Positions 54,420-63,654 of a DNA stretch of 64,000 nucleotides are shown here, in pieces; position 1 is the first letter of the stretch; each line of letters starts with the position of its first letter. The notes below the pieces were generated by a model. The model saw only the letters and a program-made list of their open reading frames with translations, did not search any database and was not told the origin of the DNA. Both the position numbers and the translations under genes were made by a program. The DNA is taken from assembly GCF_022163125.1 (NCBI RefSeq), contig NZ_CP091881.1:3100001-3164000 (forward strand). Direction: 5' to 3'. The DNA comes from Paenibacillus sp. HWE-109. Its GTDB lineage: Bacteria; Bacillota; Bacilli; Paenibacillales; NBRC-103111.

Positions 54420-55400
54420 CTACCATAACCCCCGTTCCCCTGTAAACCGAATCACGCGGTTTACGCCAAGCACGAGAATGAGACTAATGACCGATTGGAA
54501 CAAGCCGATGGCTGTCGTGTAACTGTAGCTCATATTTTGCAAGCCTACCCGATAGACATACGTACTGATAACATCAGCTACGTCGAGTACAGAGTTGTTT
54601 TGCAGAACAAGCGTTTGTTCAAGGCCCACATCCATCATTTGCCCCATTCGCAAAACGAGCAAAATCGCGATGGTGCCTCGAATGCCAGGCAGCGTTATAT
54701 GCCAAATTTGCCTCATCTTCGCTGCGCCGTCCATCTTCGCTGCCTCATAGAGCTGAGGGTCGATAGAAGCCATAGCAGCCAAATACAGAATCGTCCCCCA
54801 CCCCGCTTCCCGCCATATGCCAGATAGGGTATAAACGATCGGCCACCAGACCGAATCGGCCATGAAATAAATCGTGTCCCCTCCGGTAAATTTCTTGAGA
54901 ATCAGATTGACGACCCCTGTGCTTGGCGACAGCGCGGCAACAACGATACCACCCAAAACTGCCCATGACATAAAATGCGGAATGTAGAGCATATTCTGCA
55001 CAATTCGTTTGTACCAGTTCCGGCGAACCTCATTTAATAGAAGCGCCAAGATAATGGGTACCGGAAAACCGAACGCCAGACTATACACATTAAGCACAAG
55101 TGTATTTCTCAATATCCGCCAGAAATCCGGACTAGCGAACAGCATCCGAAAATGCTTTAATCCAACCCACTGGCTTCCAAAAATGCCGTCCGCAAACCTG
55201 TAATTTTTGAAAGCAATGATTTCACCGACGACCGGTGCATACTTGAACAGCAAATAAAAAGCGATCACGGGCAGCAGCATCAGATACAAATGCCTGTCAC
55301 GTTTTATTCTTCTTTTTATTGCCTGCGCCGTCGATCCGCCTTTGGCCGTTCGCGTCCCGGTCTCGGTTCGGAGCTCCGCTTCCGGGAACATCCCACTCAT
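54420..55400 (-). CDS. ABC transporter permease (LplB-like)
   Basis: From the ATG at 55400 (GGAAAGGG eight bases upstream; a GTG at 55409 is too close) the protein has about 326 residues. An N-terminal charged tail ending KRRIKRDRHLYLMLLPVIAFYLLF leads into six helices. The EAA loop is LYEAAKMDGAAKMRQIWHITLPGIRGTIAILLVLR. It is the first gene of the importer operon, 180 bp downstream of the sensor-regulator gene. Confidence 0.9.
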   Translation of the reverse strand: MSGMFPEAELRTETGTRTAKGGSTAQAIKRRIKRDRHLYLMLLPVIAFYLLFKYAPVVGEIIAFKNYRFADGIFGSQWVGLKHFRMLFASPDFWRILRNTLVLNVYSLAFGFPVPIILALLLNEVRRNWYKRIVQNMLYIPHFMSWAVLGGIVVAALSPSTGVVNLILKKFTGGDTIYFMADSVWWPIVYTLSGIWREAGWGTILYLAAMASIDPQLYEAAKMDGAAKMRQIWHITLPGIRGTIAILLVLRMGQMMDVGLEQTLVLQNNSVLDVADVISTYVYRVGLQNMSYSYTTAIGLFQSVISLILVLGVNRVIRFTGERGLW

Positions 55401-55580
55401 AACACTCACCCTTTCCCTGTCTGCCTTGCCAATCTCGTTGCATGGTTTACGAGTTTGATTCTAGGGGAAGTGGTGACTGAGCGAAAGAGACGCGTTCTAC
55501 ACTAGGTGACTTTTCTTGCAAAACAAGAGGTTACAATTCTTGCAACAGGTGCATTTACTTGCGATAAAACGCCGGGAAGC

Positions 55581-57887
55581 TTACTGTGGCGCGGTTTCTG
55601 CAGCAAGCACCCAATCCCGGTACTCCGAAGGTGTCATGCCCGTATATTTCTTGAAAGCTCTAAGGAAACTTCGCGTATTCGTATAGCCGACCCCTTCCGA
55701 GACTTCGTTGATTTTCAAATTTTTATCAGTGAGCAGCCGCTTAGAGGCATTGATTCGGATTTCGATCAAGTAGTCGATAAAATTCCTTTCCGTATGTTCT
55801 TTAAATAATTTACTGATGTACGTCGGACTCAGCTCAAACTGATCAGCCAGCCGATCCAGAGAAAAATCACTTTGCGCATAGTGCTCGTCCATATAGGCAA
55901 GCATTTTGTCTATCGACTTATTACTCCCCCGCAGCATACGTTTGTCTACCAGCTTCCTGGCTGTTTGTTCTAACGCTGACTGCACGATCAATTCCGCCTC
56001 CTGCCAGTTGGCGCAGCGATTGATGCGTTCATGGAGATTGCCGAAGCTCTCTAGTATCTCGTCCGTATCGATGCCTGTAGCTGCAATCGCCTGCATCGAC
56101 TTCATAACCAGCTCGTAAGAAAGCTGGCGAATTAACTCTGGCGACAATCCGCTGCCTACCGCTTCCTGAAACAAGAGTGAGATATGTGCCTGCATTTTAC
56201 CATATTCCGTCTGACGCAAAGCTTCAACGATTCGATCCGTCATCTTCACGATGCGGTAATAATCCGAGTTGTCCGAACCAAGTAAATCCTCAACAGAGAT
56301 AACTGTATAATTGCCGATAACCATCCGGTACTGCAATGCCTTTTGCGACTCGTCATACGATTTGGGAATATCCTTTATGTCCCTATAACACCTACCTACA
56401 CCCATTGTCGCACGTAAACCAAACTGGCGGTTCATGACGTCCAGTACCTGTTCCAGAACAGCAAGCGCTCTTAAATGATTCTGCTCTTCGTCTCCTTCCG
56501 CGAAACTGAGTATGATAGCCGCATGTCCAGCCCCCATATCAACGGCCACGCCAGCGTTTTCCATATTGATCAACTCTTCGGCAACATTGCACAGGGCATA
56601 AGTATAAAGTGTCTCATCCTTAGTAGCTATGCCGCCTTCTTTATCTATCTCCGCTGAACAAACGATATACATCTCGGAAAGGAAGCGAACGCCTGTGAAT
56701 TCCAGCTGCCTCTTCACGGATCCGTAGTCGGATCGATAGCCTGTCAGCATATCCATAACGATACGCCACTTCAACACGGGTTTTGAGTCCCTCACCCGCT
56801 GAGCGAGCTGTTCCCGGTCCGTGAACATTTCATCGAATACCGTTTCCAGGTATCCCAGACCTTGCGTTTGGCTTTGCTGCGCAGGTGTCATGGCTTTGGA
56901 CATTTTGCCGGCCAAGCGGTCCAGCGGCTTGAAAGTTCGGCGGTTTACGTAGAACAAAACCGACAGTGCAAGCACAATCATCCCCGCAGCAATCGCGATC
57001 ATAAATTTCCTGAGCGAATCCAACGGCTGATACAATTGGGTTTCAGGAATGACGCTGACGATTTTCCAGCCGGTATAATCAGACACCGTATAGAAGACGG
57101 ATTGCTCCGCGCCATTGGATTGAACAACAAAATGTCCGCTCCCCGTCTCTCCTTTCATGCGCTGAATATATGGAACGTCATTCATATTTTGATAGAGCTT
57201 TGTTTTATCATCATGAGTAACGATATTCCCTTTATCGTCAAGAATGAAGGTATACGCGCTCTGACGGCTCCCTTCGTAGACATCGTTGATCATGCGATAA
57301 AGAACATCTTCATTGATGTTGACAGCAACTAACCCCTTGCGGAACCCGGGACTGCTAATCAGTGGATAAGGACGAATCAGCGTGATAACATCCTGATCTT
57401 TCTCGCCGTCCCATACCTTATGGGTTCCAATCCATTTGGAATAACCTTTCATGTCAATATAATCGGCAATCCAGTTGTCTGAAGAGGCATCTTGCTTAAT
57501 AAAAGTCTTGTCTGTCAAAACATCCCCGCTTACCTTCGAATATACGAATACAGAGGAAAATTGTTCATTCGCATGTACCAACGTTTTGAGTTTATTGGAC
57601 AAGCCAAAAAAATTGGCATATTTCTGTGAAGCATCGTCGTAGCTGTCATACATGAAATAGACATATTCCAACTCTTGAGATAGATTCAGTAAATCTTTCT
57701 CGGTCGTGCGGAATACAATTTTGATCTTATCGTCGAGCTGCTTGAGCAGCGCGATGTGCGTATCCTTCATATCCTGTTCCAGTCGGCCAACTGTCCCGAC
57801 ATAGGACAAGCCAAAAGTCAGGAAAATAACGATTATAAAAATAGAGCTGTAAACGATCATAACCTTGCCCGAGATACTGAAACGCAT
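55581..57887 (-). CDS. membrane-anchored AraC-family sensor-regulator with extracytoplasmic Cache-like domain
   Basis: From ATG 57887 (GGAGGGTG upstream) the protein has 768 residues. A transmembrane helix at about 8-28 is followed by an extracytoplasmic Cache-like sensor to about 285 and a second helix (FMIAIAAGMIVLALSVLFYV). A cytoplasmic linker contains a degenerate GGDEF-like or coiled region. A C-terminal AraC domain follows (FSLDRLADQFELSPTYISKLFKEHTERNFIDYLIEIRINASKRLL; FLRAFKKYTGMTPSEYR). This design is common next to Lpl-type importers in Paenibacillus and should activate the downstream permease operon when ligand binds outside. Confidence 0.9.
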   Translation of the reverse strand: MRFSISGKVMIVYSSIFIIVIFLTFGLSYVGTVGRLEQDMKDTHIALLKQLDDKIKIVFRTTEKDLLNLSQELEYVYFMYDSYDDASQKYANFFGLSNKLKTLVHANEQFSSVFVYSKVSGDVLTDKTFIKQDASSDNWIADYIDMKGYSKWIGTHKVWDGEKDQDVITLIRPYPLISSPGFRKGLVAVNINEDVLYRMINDVYEGSRQSAYTFILDDKGNIVTHDDKTKLYQNMNDVPYIQRMKGETGSGHFVVQSNGAEQSVFYTVSDYTGWKIVSVIPETQLYQPLDSLRKFMIAIAAGMIVLALSVLFYVNRRTFKPLDRLAGKMSKAMTPAQQSQTQGLGYLETVFDEMFTDREQLAQRVRDSKPVLKWRIVMDMLTGYRSDYGSVKRQLEFTGVRFLSEMYIVCSAEIDKEGGIATKDETLYTYALCNVAEELINMENAGVAVDMGAGHAAIILSFAEGDEEQNHLRALAVLEQVLDVMNRQFGLRATMGVGRCYRDIKDIPKSYDESQKALQYRMVIGNYTVISVEDLLGSDNSDYYRIVKMTDRIVEALRQTEYGKMQAHISLLFQEAVGSGLSPELIRQLSYELVMKSMQAIAATGIDTDEILESFGNLHERINRCANWQEAELIVQSALEQTARKLVDKRMLRGSNKSIDKMLAYMDEHYAQSDFSLDRLADQFELSPTYISKLFKEHTERNFIDYLIEIRINASKRLLTDKNLKINEVSEGVGYTNTRSFLRAFKKYTGMTPSEYRDWVLAAETAPQ

Positions 57888-58095
57888 GGCAACACCCTCC
57901 TTGGTCAAATTATACCATCCTTTTATAGAGTAATTGAGGCGGTCTCTTTCTAAAGTTAATCGATCGGTGGCCTATTAACTTGGCCGCATGTGCATAGATT
58001 ATGGGGAATTTTCCAGTCTACCTGCTTCGGAAAGTGCAGCCATGGTACAATAGAATGACAGAGATATTACTACGCAAACAGGAGAAAAGATACTT

Positions 58096-59001
58096 ATGTC
58101 CTCATCTGACATCCCCACAGTTTATCATAGGGATACGGAAACTGACCGTTTCCTCGACGACTTTCCCGTCCACTGCCACTTCCGCAGCGGGCCGATTGGA
58201 CAAAACAGCATGCATGCCCATAAGGGTTACGAATTCTACTTTTGCTTAGAAGGACAAGGCAAATTTCTAGTAGGCGACCGTGTATTTTCACTTCATCCAG
58301 GGTCCTTGTTAATGATTAAGCCGCATGTGCTTCACTGGTCTCGTGTTATCAATACAAACGCTCTGCACCGCGTTGTTTTGTCCATGGAAGAGCAGTTTGC
58401 GGCAGAATTAGGCAACAGCATGCCAGCTCTTGCATTATGCATTCATAAACTCTTTGATGAGATGTCCACTCCTTGTTTGCATTGGCAGCTAGATAACAAG
58501 AAAACGGAAAGGATGCGAGACATTCTTTTCAGAATTTCCCGGGAGATTGAGGAGAAAGCGCCGTTCTACGAGGCTGCGATGCATCACTTGCTGGCAGAAA
58601 TGTTCGTTCTGTTAGCCCGGGAACAAACGGGCTCCATTACCTCTCAAGAGCCGCCGAATCCATCTAACTTGGCTGAGCATGTGCTTCAATATATGACTTC
58701 CCATTACTCGGAAACTATTGAGGTTAGCCGACTTCATGAGTTATTCAATGTCTCTCGCTCACATCTCTACGAACATTTCAAACAGTGGACGGGACAACCT
58801 TTGAATCGTTATTTGACCTTATTTCGGCTTCATCAAGCTAAGCGTCTGCTTCTTGATACACCGCTTTCCGTAACTGAAATCGCTTCCGCTGTAGGTTTTG
58901 GTGACTTATCCCATTTCTTTCACACGTTCAAAACGGAAATAGGGCAAACGCCATCTGCCTACCGTAAACAGCATACAGTTCCCTCAAAAAACAAGAAGTA
59001 A
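58096..59001 (+). CDS. AraC family transcriptional regulator with cupin sensor domain
   Basis: The 301 residues comprise an N-terminal AraC-binding cupin (MHAHKGYEFYFCLEGQGKFLVGDRVFSLHPGSLLMIKPHVLH) and a C-terminal double helix-turn-helix (EVSRLHELFNVSRSHLYEHFKQWTGQPLNRYL; ITEIASAVGF-like VTEIASAVGFGDLSHFFHTFKTEIGQTPSAYR). AGGAGAAAAG lies before the ATG. It is divergent from the membrane sensor-regulator and probably belongs to the same carbohydrate locus. Confidence 0.9.
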   Translation: MSSSDIPTVYHRDTETDRFLDDFPVHCHFRSGPIGQNSMHAHKGYEFYFCLEGQGKFLVGDRVFSLHPGSLLMIKPHVLHWSRVINTNALHRVVLSMEEQFAAELGNSMPALALCIHKLFDEMSTPCLHWQLDNKKTERMRDILFRISREIEEKAPFYEAAMHHLLAEMFVLLAREQTGSITSQEPPNPSNLAEHVLQYMTSHYSETIEVSRLHELFNVSRSHLYEHFKQWTGQPLNRYLTLFRLHQAKRLLLDTPLSVTEIASAVGFGDLSHFFHTFKTEIGQTPSAYRKQHTVPSKNKK

Positions 59002-59012
59002 CCGCCTGCAAA

Positions 59013-59050
59013 CAAAAAACCGTCAAGGAAAATCTTAAGATCCCTGACGG
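59013..59050 (-). terminator. terminator between the AraC gene and the recombinase gene
   Basis: The stem CCGTCA...AAATCTT/AAGAT...TGACGG is followed on the minus strand by TTTTTTGTTTG. It serves the recombinase gene best; the plus side lacks a good T-run but may also stop the AraC transcript. Confidence 0.7.
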
Positions 59051-59108
59051 TTGACTCCACTTACCGTTCTAGAGGGATTATAAATCCTCTATTATCGCTG
59101 AATTTTTT

Positions 59109-59136
59109 TATTTACATAATATTTGTTATGTAATTA
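59109..59136. other. dif/Xer-like palindromic site 2, next to the recombinase gene
   Basis: A perfect 8-6-8 inverted repeat, TTACATAA, centre TATTTG, TTATGTAA, lies at 59112-59133. It is 5-8 bp from the recombinase stop codon. Arms and centre length have Xer-site geometry, and the arm TTATGTAA equals the inner eight bases of the dif XerD arm. Confidence 0.45.
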
Positions 59137-59140
59137 ATAT

Positions 59141-60061
59141 TCATAATCCCATCCCCACGGGAATAAACGCTGAAACCCGGTTCATCGCGTCCTGTTTTTG
59201 CTTATCACCCACGTGTGTATAGATTTGAGTAGTCTGTATGCTCGCATGGCCAAGTAATTCCTGCAACGTACGGATGTCAGTCCCCGCTATAACCTGCATC
59301 GTTGCAAAAGTATGGCGAAGCTTGTGGCTTGAAATCGACTTCCCTTGTAATTCGGCATACTCTTTTTTCAATTCATCAAAATATTTCTCAGCAAGCGTCT
59401 GAATCATACGAATGCTAATCCGCCGCCCGAATTGCGAAACGAAAAAAGGCTGCTCCGCTGAGCTCCTTGATTCAATTCTCTCAACAAGCGCTTTATTCAG
59501 CACGTTAACAAGTTCTGATGGCAACGGGATGACTCGCCATTTCCTTCCTTTTCCAAAAACTTGCAGTGAATTCGTTGAACGATTGAAATCGGACACATTC
59601 AGCCTATGCAATTCACTGACCCGTAGTCCCGCGTAGCTCATTAATAGAAACATCGCAACATTGCGAATCTGATACTTCCCTTCAATGGACTGCAGAAAAA
59701 CAGAGAGGAGCTGCTCACTGAGAAAGGTTGGAATTGCGTTCTTTTCTACTTTTGATTTTTTCACATGAAGCGATGGATTATTAGTCACAATTTGAAGTTC
59801 AATTAACGCAGCGAAAAAAGTTCGAATGGATGACAGGTAGCGATTCCTTGCTGAATCCCCTGCTCCGCCCTGGCGCATCTTGGTTAGAAACCTCATAATG
59901 TCTAAAGCCTCAATCGCCGATAACGATTTCTCCACGGAAGCAAGAAATAACCGGACGTCCCCGAGATAAGCCCGTTGAGTTCGTTTCGTAAATCCCTGAT
60001 CCTTCATCCAGGAGTCAAAAAGCTCCAAATACTCATCATCATAAGCATATTCTTGCCCCAC
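59141..60061 (-). CDS. stand-alone XerC/XerD-like tyrosine recombinase
   Basis: The 306 residues comprise an N-terminal SAM-like core-binding domain (1-105) and a catalytic domain with the complete set: R147 in AGLRVSEL, K171 or K174 in FGKGRKWRVIP, H246 and R249 in SSHKLRHTFAT, H272 in LLGHASIQTT and the nucleophile Y281 in IYTHV. The size matches chromosomal Xer enzymes rather than phage integrases, which carry an arm-binding domain. No excisionase or phage gene is near. The palindromic site 2 lies just after its stop codon. It may be an accessory Xer acting on that site; this is inference. Confidence 0.88.
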   Translation of the reverse strand: MGQEYAYDDEYLELFDSWMKDQGFTKRTQRAYLGDVRLFLASVEKSLSAIEALDIMRFLTKMRQGGAGDSARNRYLSSIRTFFAALIELQIVTNNPSLHVKKSKVEKNAIPTFLSEQLLSVFLQSIEGKYQIRNVAMFLLMSYAGLRVSELHRLNVSDFNRSTNSLQVFGKGRKWRVIPLPSELVNVLNKALVERIESRSSAEQPFFVSQFGRRISIRMIQTLAEKYFDELKKEYAELQGKSISSHKLRHTFATMQVIAGTDIRTLQELLGHASIQTTQIYTHVGDKQKQDAMNRVSAFIPVGMGL

Positions 60062-60131
60062 TCACGTTCACTCCGTCCGTTTCAATCTAAGTTGCGTTAA
60101 ATATAGATTTAGTGCAATTTTTGTAACAACT

Positions 60132-60186
60132 AAATGCGGTCCAAAAGCACAATCCCGTAAGAACGGCATCCTTGCCTGACCGCATC
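60132..60186 (-). terminator. possible terminator after the 60195-60449 gene
   Basis: ATGCGGTC and GACCGCAT form an 8-bp outer stem around a second small hairpin (GCCGTTCTTACGG). The following T-run on the minus strand is weak, so termination efficiency is uncertain. Confidence 0.4.
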
Positions 60187-60194
60187 ATTAGCTT

Positions 60195-60449
60195 TTAATC
60201 TCGGGGATATTCCACTTTCATAATATCCATGAAAGGTACTTTATCCAATTCCCCATCCTTGGTTTCCATATGTACACGACCGGTACGGGAGTCCATCGTC
60301 TTAATAAGTCCGCGAACGGTTTCCACACGTCCCCAAACGGTTAGGACAATCTCAGAATTCTCCATCTTGGCTTCAGATAATTGATTCCCGATCTCTTCCA
60401 GCACAAACTCATCTCGCGTTGGTCTCTTTGCTACTTTTGCTTTCGCCAT
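60195..60449 (-). CDS. small YolD-like protein
   Basis: This 84-residue protein has a basic N-terminus (MAKAKVAKRPTRDEFVLEEI) and a beta-rich C-terminal half (IVLTVWGRVETVRGLIKTMDSRTGRVHMET, KVPFMDIMKVEYP). The pattern of a short barrel with a final PF.DI.KVE motif recalls YolD-like proteins, but the similarity is modest. A GGGGGAGCA-type site precedes the ATG. It follows the ywbE gene by 24 bp, so the two are probably co-transcribed. Confidence 0.65.
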   Translation of the reverse strand: MAKAKVAKRPTRDEFVLEEIGNQLSEAKMENSEIVLTVWGRVETVRGLIKTMDSRTGRVHMETKDGELDKVPFMDIMKVEYPRD

Positions 60450-60473
60450 GCTTGCTCCCCCTGTGTTCTAACA

Positions 60474-60677
60474 TCACCTTGCCGGCGATAAAATTTGTTT
60501 GACACGTCCCACTTGTCCATCAACTAATCGCACCTTTATTCCATGAGGGTGTGTCGGCGAATTAGTAAGTAAATCCTTTACAATCCCCCGCGTTAGCTTC
60601 CCACTTCGTTGATCCTGTTTCAAAACAATATTGACTTCAATACCCGGCGTTACGTCTTTCCGATTCTGCCCATTCAT
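60474..60677 (-). CDS. ywbE: YwbE family protein
   Basis: From the ATG at 60677 (GGAG ten bases upstream) the 67-residue protein reads MNGQNRKDVTPGIEVNIVLK, QDQRSGKLTRGIVKDLLTNS and HGIKVRLVDGQVGRVKQIL. It is an almost complete match to the short YwbE family as I recall it. Function is unknown; the compact basic beta fold suggests nucleic-acid binding. The open frame reaches 60719 but the family starts at MNGQ. Confidence 0.9.
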   Translation of the reverse strand: MNGQNRKDVTPGIEVNIVLKQDQRSGKLTRGIVKDLLTNSPTHPHGIKVRLVDGQVGRVKQILSPAR

Positions 60678-60800
60678 GCTGTCGAATCTCCTGCTTTCTT
60701 TCCAGTTAGTGTGCTTCATTATATCATAAATTGCAGCTGTTCCCTATTCTAAGATCTGCCATGGTGAAAAACCTTTACAAGATGCTGCCAAATCACTACG

Positions 60801-61301
60801 ATGAGGGTAACAAAGAAGCAAGTCAATGGGAAGCCAGGCGTCTATTTCTTCAGTTTGGATGCTCATAATCGATTCGCCGTGGAAGCCGCTCGTTTGAGTT
60901 TTCATCTTCCTTACTTTTATGCCAAAATAGATGTGAAATTGGGAGCTCACGATTCTGTCATTTATCGAAGTATCAGACATGACAAACGCGCAAAAACCGC
61001 TGAGTTTACAGCGGCGTACAAACCTACTTCTGAAGTTCGATTAGCAGTTCCAGAAACTTTAGAATACTGGTTAACAGAACGTTATTGTCTTTACTGCTCT
61101 GATCATAATGGGAGTCTATATCGCGGCGAAATTGATCATGAACCATGGCCTTTGCAATCTGCTCAAGCTACTATTCAGACCAACACCGTTCCGTTATCAT
61201 TTGGCATCGTGTTGCCGAACACCCCACCAATTCTCCATTTTGCGAAGAAATTACAGGTAAAAGTATGGCTTTTAGAGCAGATTTCATGTCCAAATAAATA
61301 A
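60801..61301 (+). pseudogene. DUF2071 (YqjF-like) protein, N-terminally truncated
   Basis: The 166 codons carry the middle and end of a DUF2071 protein: NGKPGVYFFSLDAHNRFAVEAARLSFHLPYFYAKI, a SLYRGEIDHEPWPLQ segment and LPNTPPILHFAKKLQVKVW. Family members are about 230-250 residues and begin with 70-80 further residues (including the W..LLF.HW region) that are absent. Upstream frames give no continuation, and no ribosome site precedes ATG 60801. It overlaps nothing but lies head to head with ywbE, whose transcription starts nearby. It is probably a remnant, though a short functional form cannot be excluded. Confidence 0.65.
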
Positions 61302-61326
61302 TTAATGACATTAATAATAAATGCAA

Positions 61327-62511
61327 TTAATCGATTATTTTCTTCATCGTAGCATCACTTTTACTTGAAAAGAATGGGATCAACAAGGCACTTGAGAAGC
61401 TGAAAATCATAACGGCTTTAAATACGATACCAGCGAAATCTGTAATTCCCAGTATAAGAGCCAGCATCAATATCCGAGATATCACGAGGATAAGTTCACG
61501 CCAAACCAAGAACCTCGCCTGCTGGACAGGGGTCAAATGATTACTGGCCATGAATTGCCGTGAGCTCCAAATTGTAAAAAAGAAGAAGAGTCCGATCGTT
61601 GTTAATACGTTAGATATAATGAGAATGGACGACTTAGGAAATAAAACCAATAAGAAACCAACCGCGGCAGCTATCATCCCGAATGTAAGCCAGTGCGAAT
61701 CGCTGATTCGGTGGGTTCGACTAAAACGTTGATACACGAACACACAGGCAACTGTAAAAGCGGTATACATAATTTGCAGCAGCGCTATGGTCAATTTATC
61801 GTTCGTCACTGAGAAAGTGAAAATGAGCGAAAAAATGCCTTGAAATTGAATGAAAAAACCTCCCGCAATCAATGATGGAATCATCCATTTCAAGCTTGGG
61901 GTCGCAAACACATGACGAATCGAGAAATTTTCAAAGACAGACTCCCGTGCCTCTTTAAGTGAAATACGGGGAATGTAGAACGAGACGGTAATCATCACAC
62001 CAATAAATAAAAACATCACCAAAAATGACCCCGAGAATCCAATCCATTTGATGATTAGCGCGAATAACAAGGGATTCAGAAAGGCAATCAGTTGCCCGAA
62101 TACATTCGTAGCGGAAAAGAACGCTGTAAACTCCTTCCCTTTCCCGAAAAGCGAAATGCCGATATTTTGAGCTGCCGAATACAAACCGTTTGTAATACCC
62201 ACTGGAAGTGCAATTAACGTTAGATACAGCAGTTTAGGCTCCACATGTACCCAAGACAGTAGAACAAAAGTAACCCCGGCGCATAAGGCCGAAACGCGTA
62301 TGACACTTCCTATAGTGAACCTTGCAAGAAGCTTGGCTCCGTACATAAATGCTAGTCCCCAAGCGATGAACATTACCAAATTAAACCATGCGACATCGAA
62401 AATGGATTGCCCTTTTTCCCAAATAAATAGATTGATAAAAATACCCATGTAATTAAAAATAACACTTGAACTTACATTCATGAGCAATAGGCGTTTCAGC
62501 GACGTTGTCAT
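61327..62511 (-). CDS. MFS family transporter
   Basis: This 394-residue protein has about 12 transmembrane segments and no large soluble domain. LYSAAQNIGISLFGKGKEF and the central loop RISLKEARESVFENFSIRHVFATPSLKW resemble MFS permeases of the YxaM type. GAGTGAGAG lies before ATG 62511. It is divergent from an AraC regulator, 145 bp away, which probably controls it. The substrate is unknown. Confidence 0.87.
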   Translation of the reverse strand: MTTSLKRLLLMNVSSSVIFNYMGIFINLFIWEKGQSIFDVAWFNLVMFIAWGLAFMYGAKLLARFTIGSVIRVSALCAGVTFVLLSWVHVEPKLLYLTLIALPVGITNGLYSAAQNIGISLFGKGKEFTAFFSATNVFGQLIAFLNPLLFALIIKWIGFSGSFLVMFLFIGVMITVSFYIPRISLKEARESVFENFSIRHVFATPSLKWMIPSLIAGGFFIQFQGIFSLIFTFSVTNDKLTIALLQIMYTAFTVACVFVYQRFSRTHRISDSHWLTFGMIAAAVGFLLVLFPKSSILIISNVLTTIGLFFFFTIWSSRQFMASNHLTPVQQARFLVWRELILVISRILMLALILGITDFAGIVFKAVMIFSFSSALLIPFFSSKSDATMKKIID

Positions 62512-62656
62512 TGATCTCTCACTCTCTTAGCTTTCCTCAAATTCGTTAACATACTTTCCATGGATTGGTTAATCATATACAATAGGAATTAATTAACGTG
62601 ATTAAACTATATCTTATCTACGATATCACGGCTTTATTTCGGAGGGAATGTACGAT

Positions 62657-63520
62657 ATGCCAAAAGTCATGGACTATTTGATCAGTCCTTACCCACTTAG
62701 AATGATCTCGCTTCCTATCGATCCCAGCAAGCTGCAAATGCGATCTTTAATCATCCTTAACGTTGGACATCTTCCAGGGCGGATCTCGTTTCGCACTAAA
62801 GCCACTTTCGATAAATGGGCGTTTATGTATCTCGCAGGTGGAAAAGGCTCCTATCAAGTGAATAACGGTGCTGTTCAACGCGTTGAGAGCGGAAGCCTAT
62901 TCTTTTTGCGTCCTGGCGCTATCTATAATTATGGTCCTGATGCGAATGGCTATTGGGACGAGTATTATTTTACATTTGAAGGCAGTCGTGTTGATGAATG
63001 GCTATCTAGTTGGCTTACTAATGTCGATCTAGCGAAGCAAGTCGGATCTGATGATGCCACTGCATTCAACCGCATTGAGCGCATCTTCATGCTGATGGAA
63101 AGCGGTTTGGCGAATAACATCGATCGCGCTGCATTACTGCTGGAAACTTTACTTTTTGAATTTATATTGAAAAATCAAATGACCGCAGAAACAACAAAAA
63201 CGCAGCAAATTATTGGCCTTATGGATGATCTCGGCGATTCTTTATATCAAGCTTTTGATGCCAAAAGTATTGCAAAGCGTCACCATATTTCCGTTTCTAC
63301 CCTTCGCAGAGTCGTTAGTGAATACACCGGCTATCCGCTTAATGCCTATATCCATCGTCTTAAAATTGCGGAAGCCAAGAACATTTTGGTGAGAACCAAC
63401 AATTCTGTTAAAGAAATTGCAGATGCTCTTGGATATAAAGATGTGTTTTACTTCTCTCGTTTATTTAAAAAATACGTTGGCGATGCGCCTCTTATTTATC
63501 GCAATAAAATGCAGCTTTAA
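62657..63520 (+). CDS. AraC family transcriptional regulator
   Basis: The 287 residues comprise an N-terminal cupin sensor (FMYLAGGKGSYQVNNGAVQRVESGSLFFLRPGAIYNYGP) and a C-terminal AraC domain (SIAKRHHISVSTLRRVVSEYTGYPLNAYIHRLKIAEAKNIL; VKEIADALGYKDVFYFSRLFKKYVGDAPLIYR). The ATG at 62657 has GGAGGGA at proper spacing; the ATG at 62648 is only two bases from it. The divergent MFS gene is the likely target. Confidence 0.88.
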   Translation: MPKVMDYLISPYPLRMISLPIDPSKLQMRSLIILNVGHLPGRISFRTKATFDKWAFMYLAGGKGSYQVNNGAVQRVESGSLFFLRPGAIYNYGPDANGYWDEYYFTFEGSRVDEWLSSWLTNVDLAKQVGSDDATAFNRIERIFMLMESGLANNIDRAALLLETLLFEFILKNQMTAETTKTQQIIGLMDDLGDSLYQAFDAKSIAKRHHISVSTLRRVVSEYTGYPLNAYIHRLKIAEAKNILVRTNNSVKEIADALGYKDVFYFSRLFKKYVGDAPLIYRNKMQL

Positions 63521-63523
63521 ATT

Positions 63524-63551
63524 TGTTTACATAATAAATGATATGGAAACA
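63524..63551. other. dif/Xer-like site 3 overlapping an AT-rich hairpin after the AraC gene
   Basis: The left arm TGTTTACATAA is identical over 11 bases to the left arm of site 1, and 16 bases run identical into the centre. The right arm (ATATGGAAACA) is weaker. The flanks AAATTTGTTT and AAACAAATTT are a perfect 10-bp inverted repeat, so the stretch could equally be an AT-rich terminator for the AraC gene. Confidence 0.35.
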
Positions 63552-63654
63552 AATTTAAATATTCATAAAAAGAGCATTTCACCCTAGTACGACTTGTCAT
63601 GCTGTGGCATATGATAAAGCAGTAGTAAATCTTCCTACGGGGAGGTGAAACGAA

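Noticed and set aside
59141..63551. Prophage or integrative element marked by the recombinase
   Set aside because: No phage structural, excisionase, replication or transfer genes are present, and no exact att duplication next to a tRNA; only short dif-like palindromes are seen.
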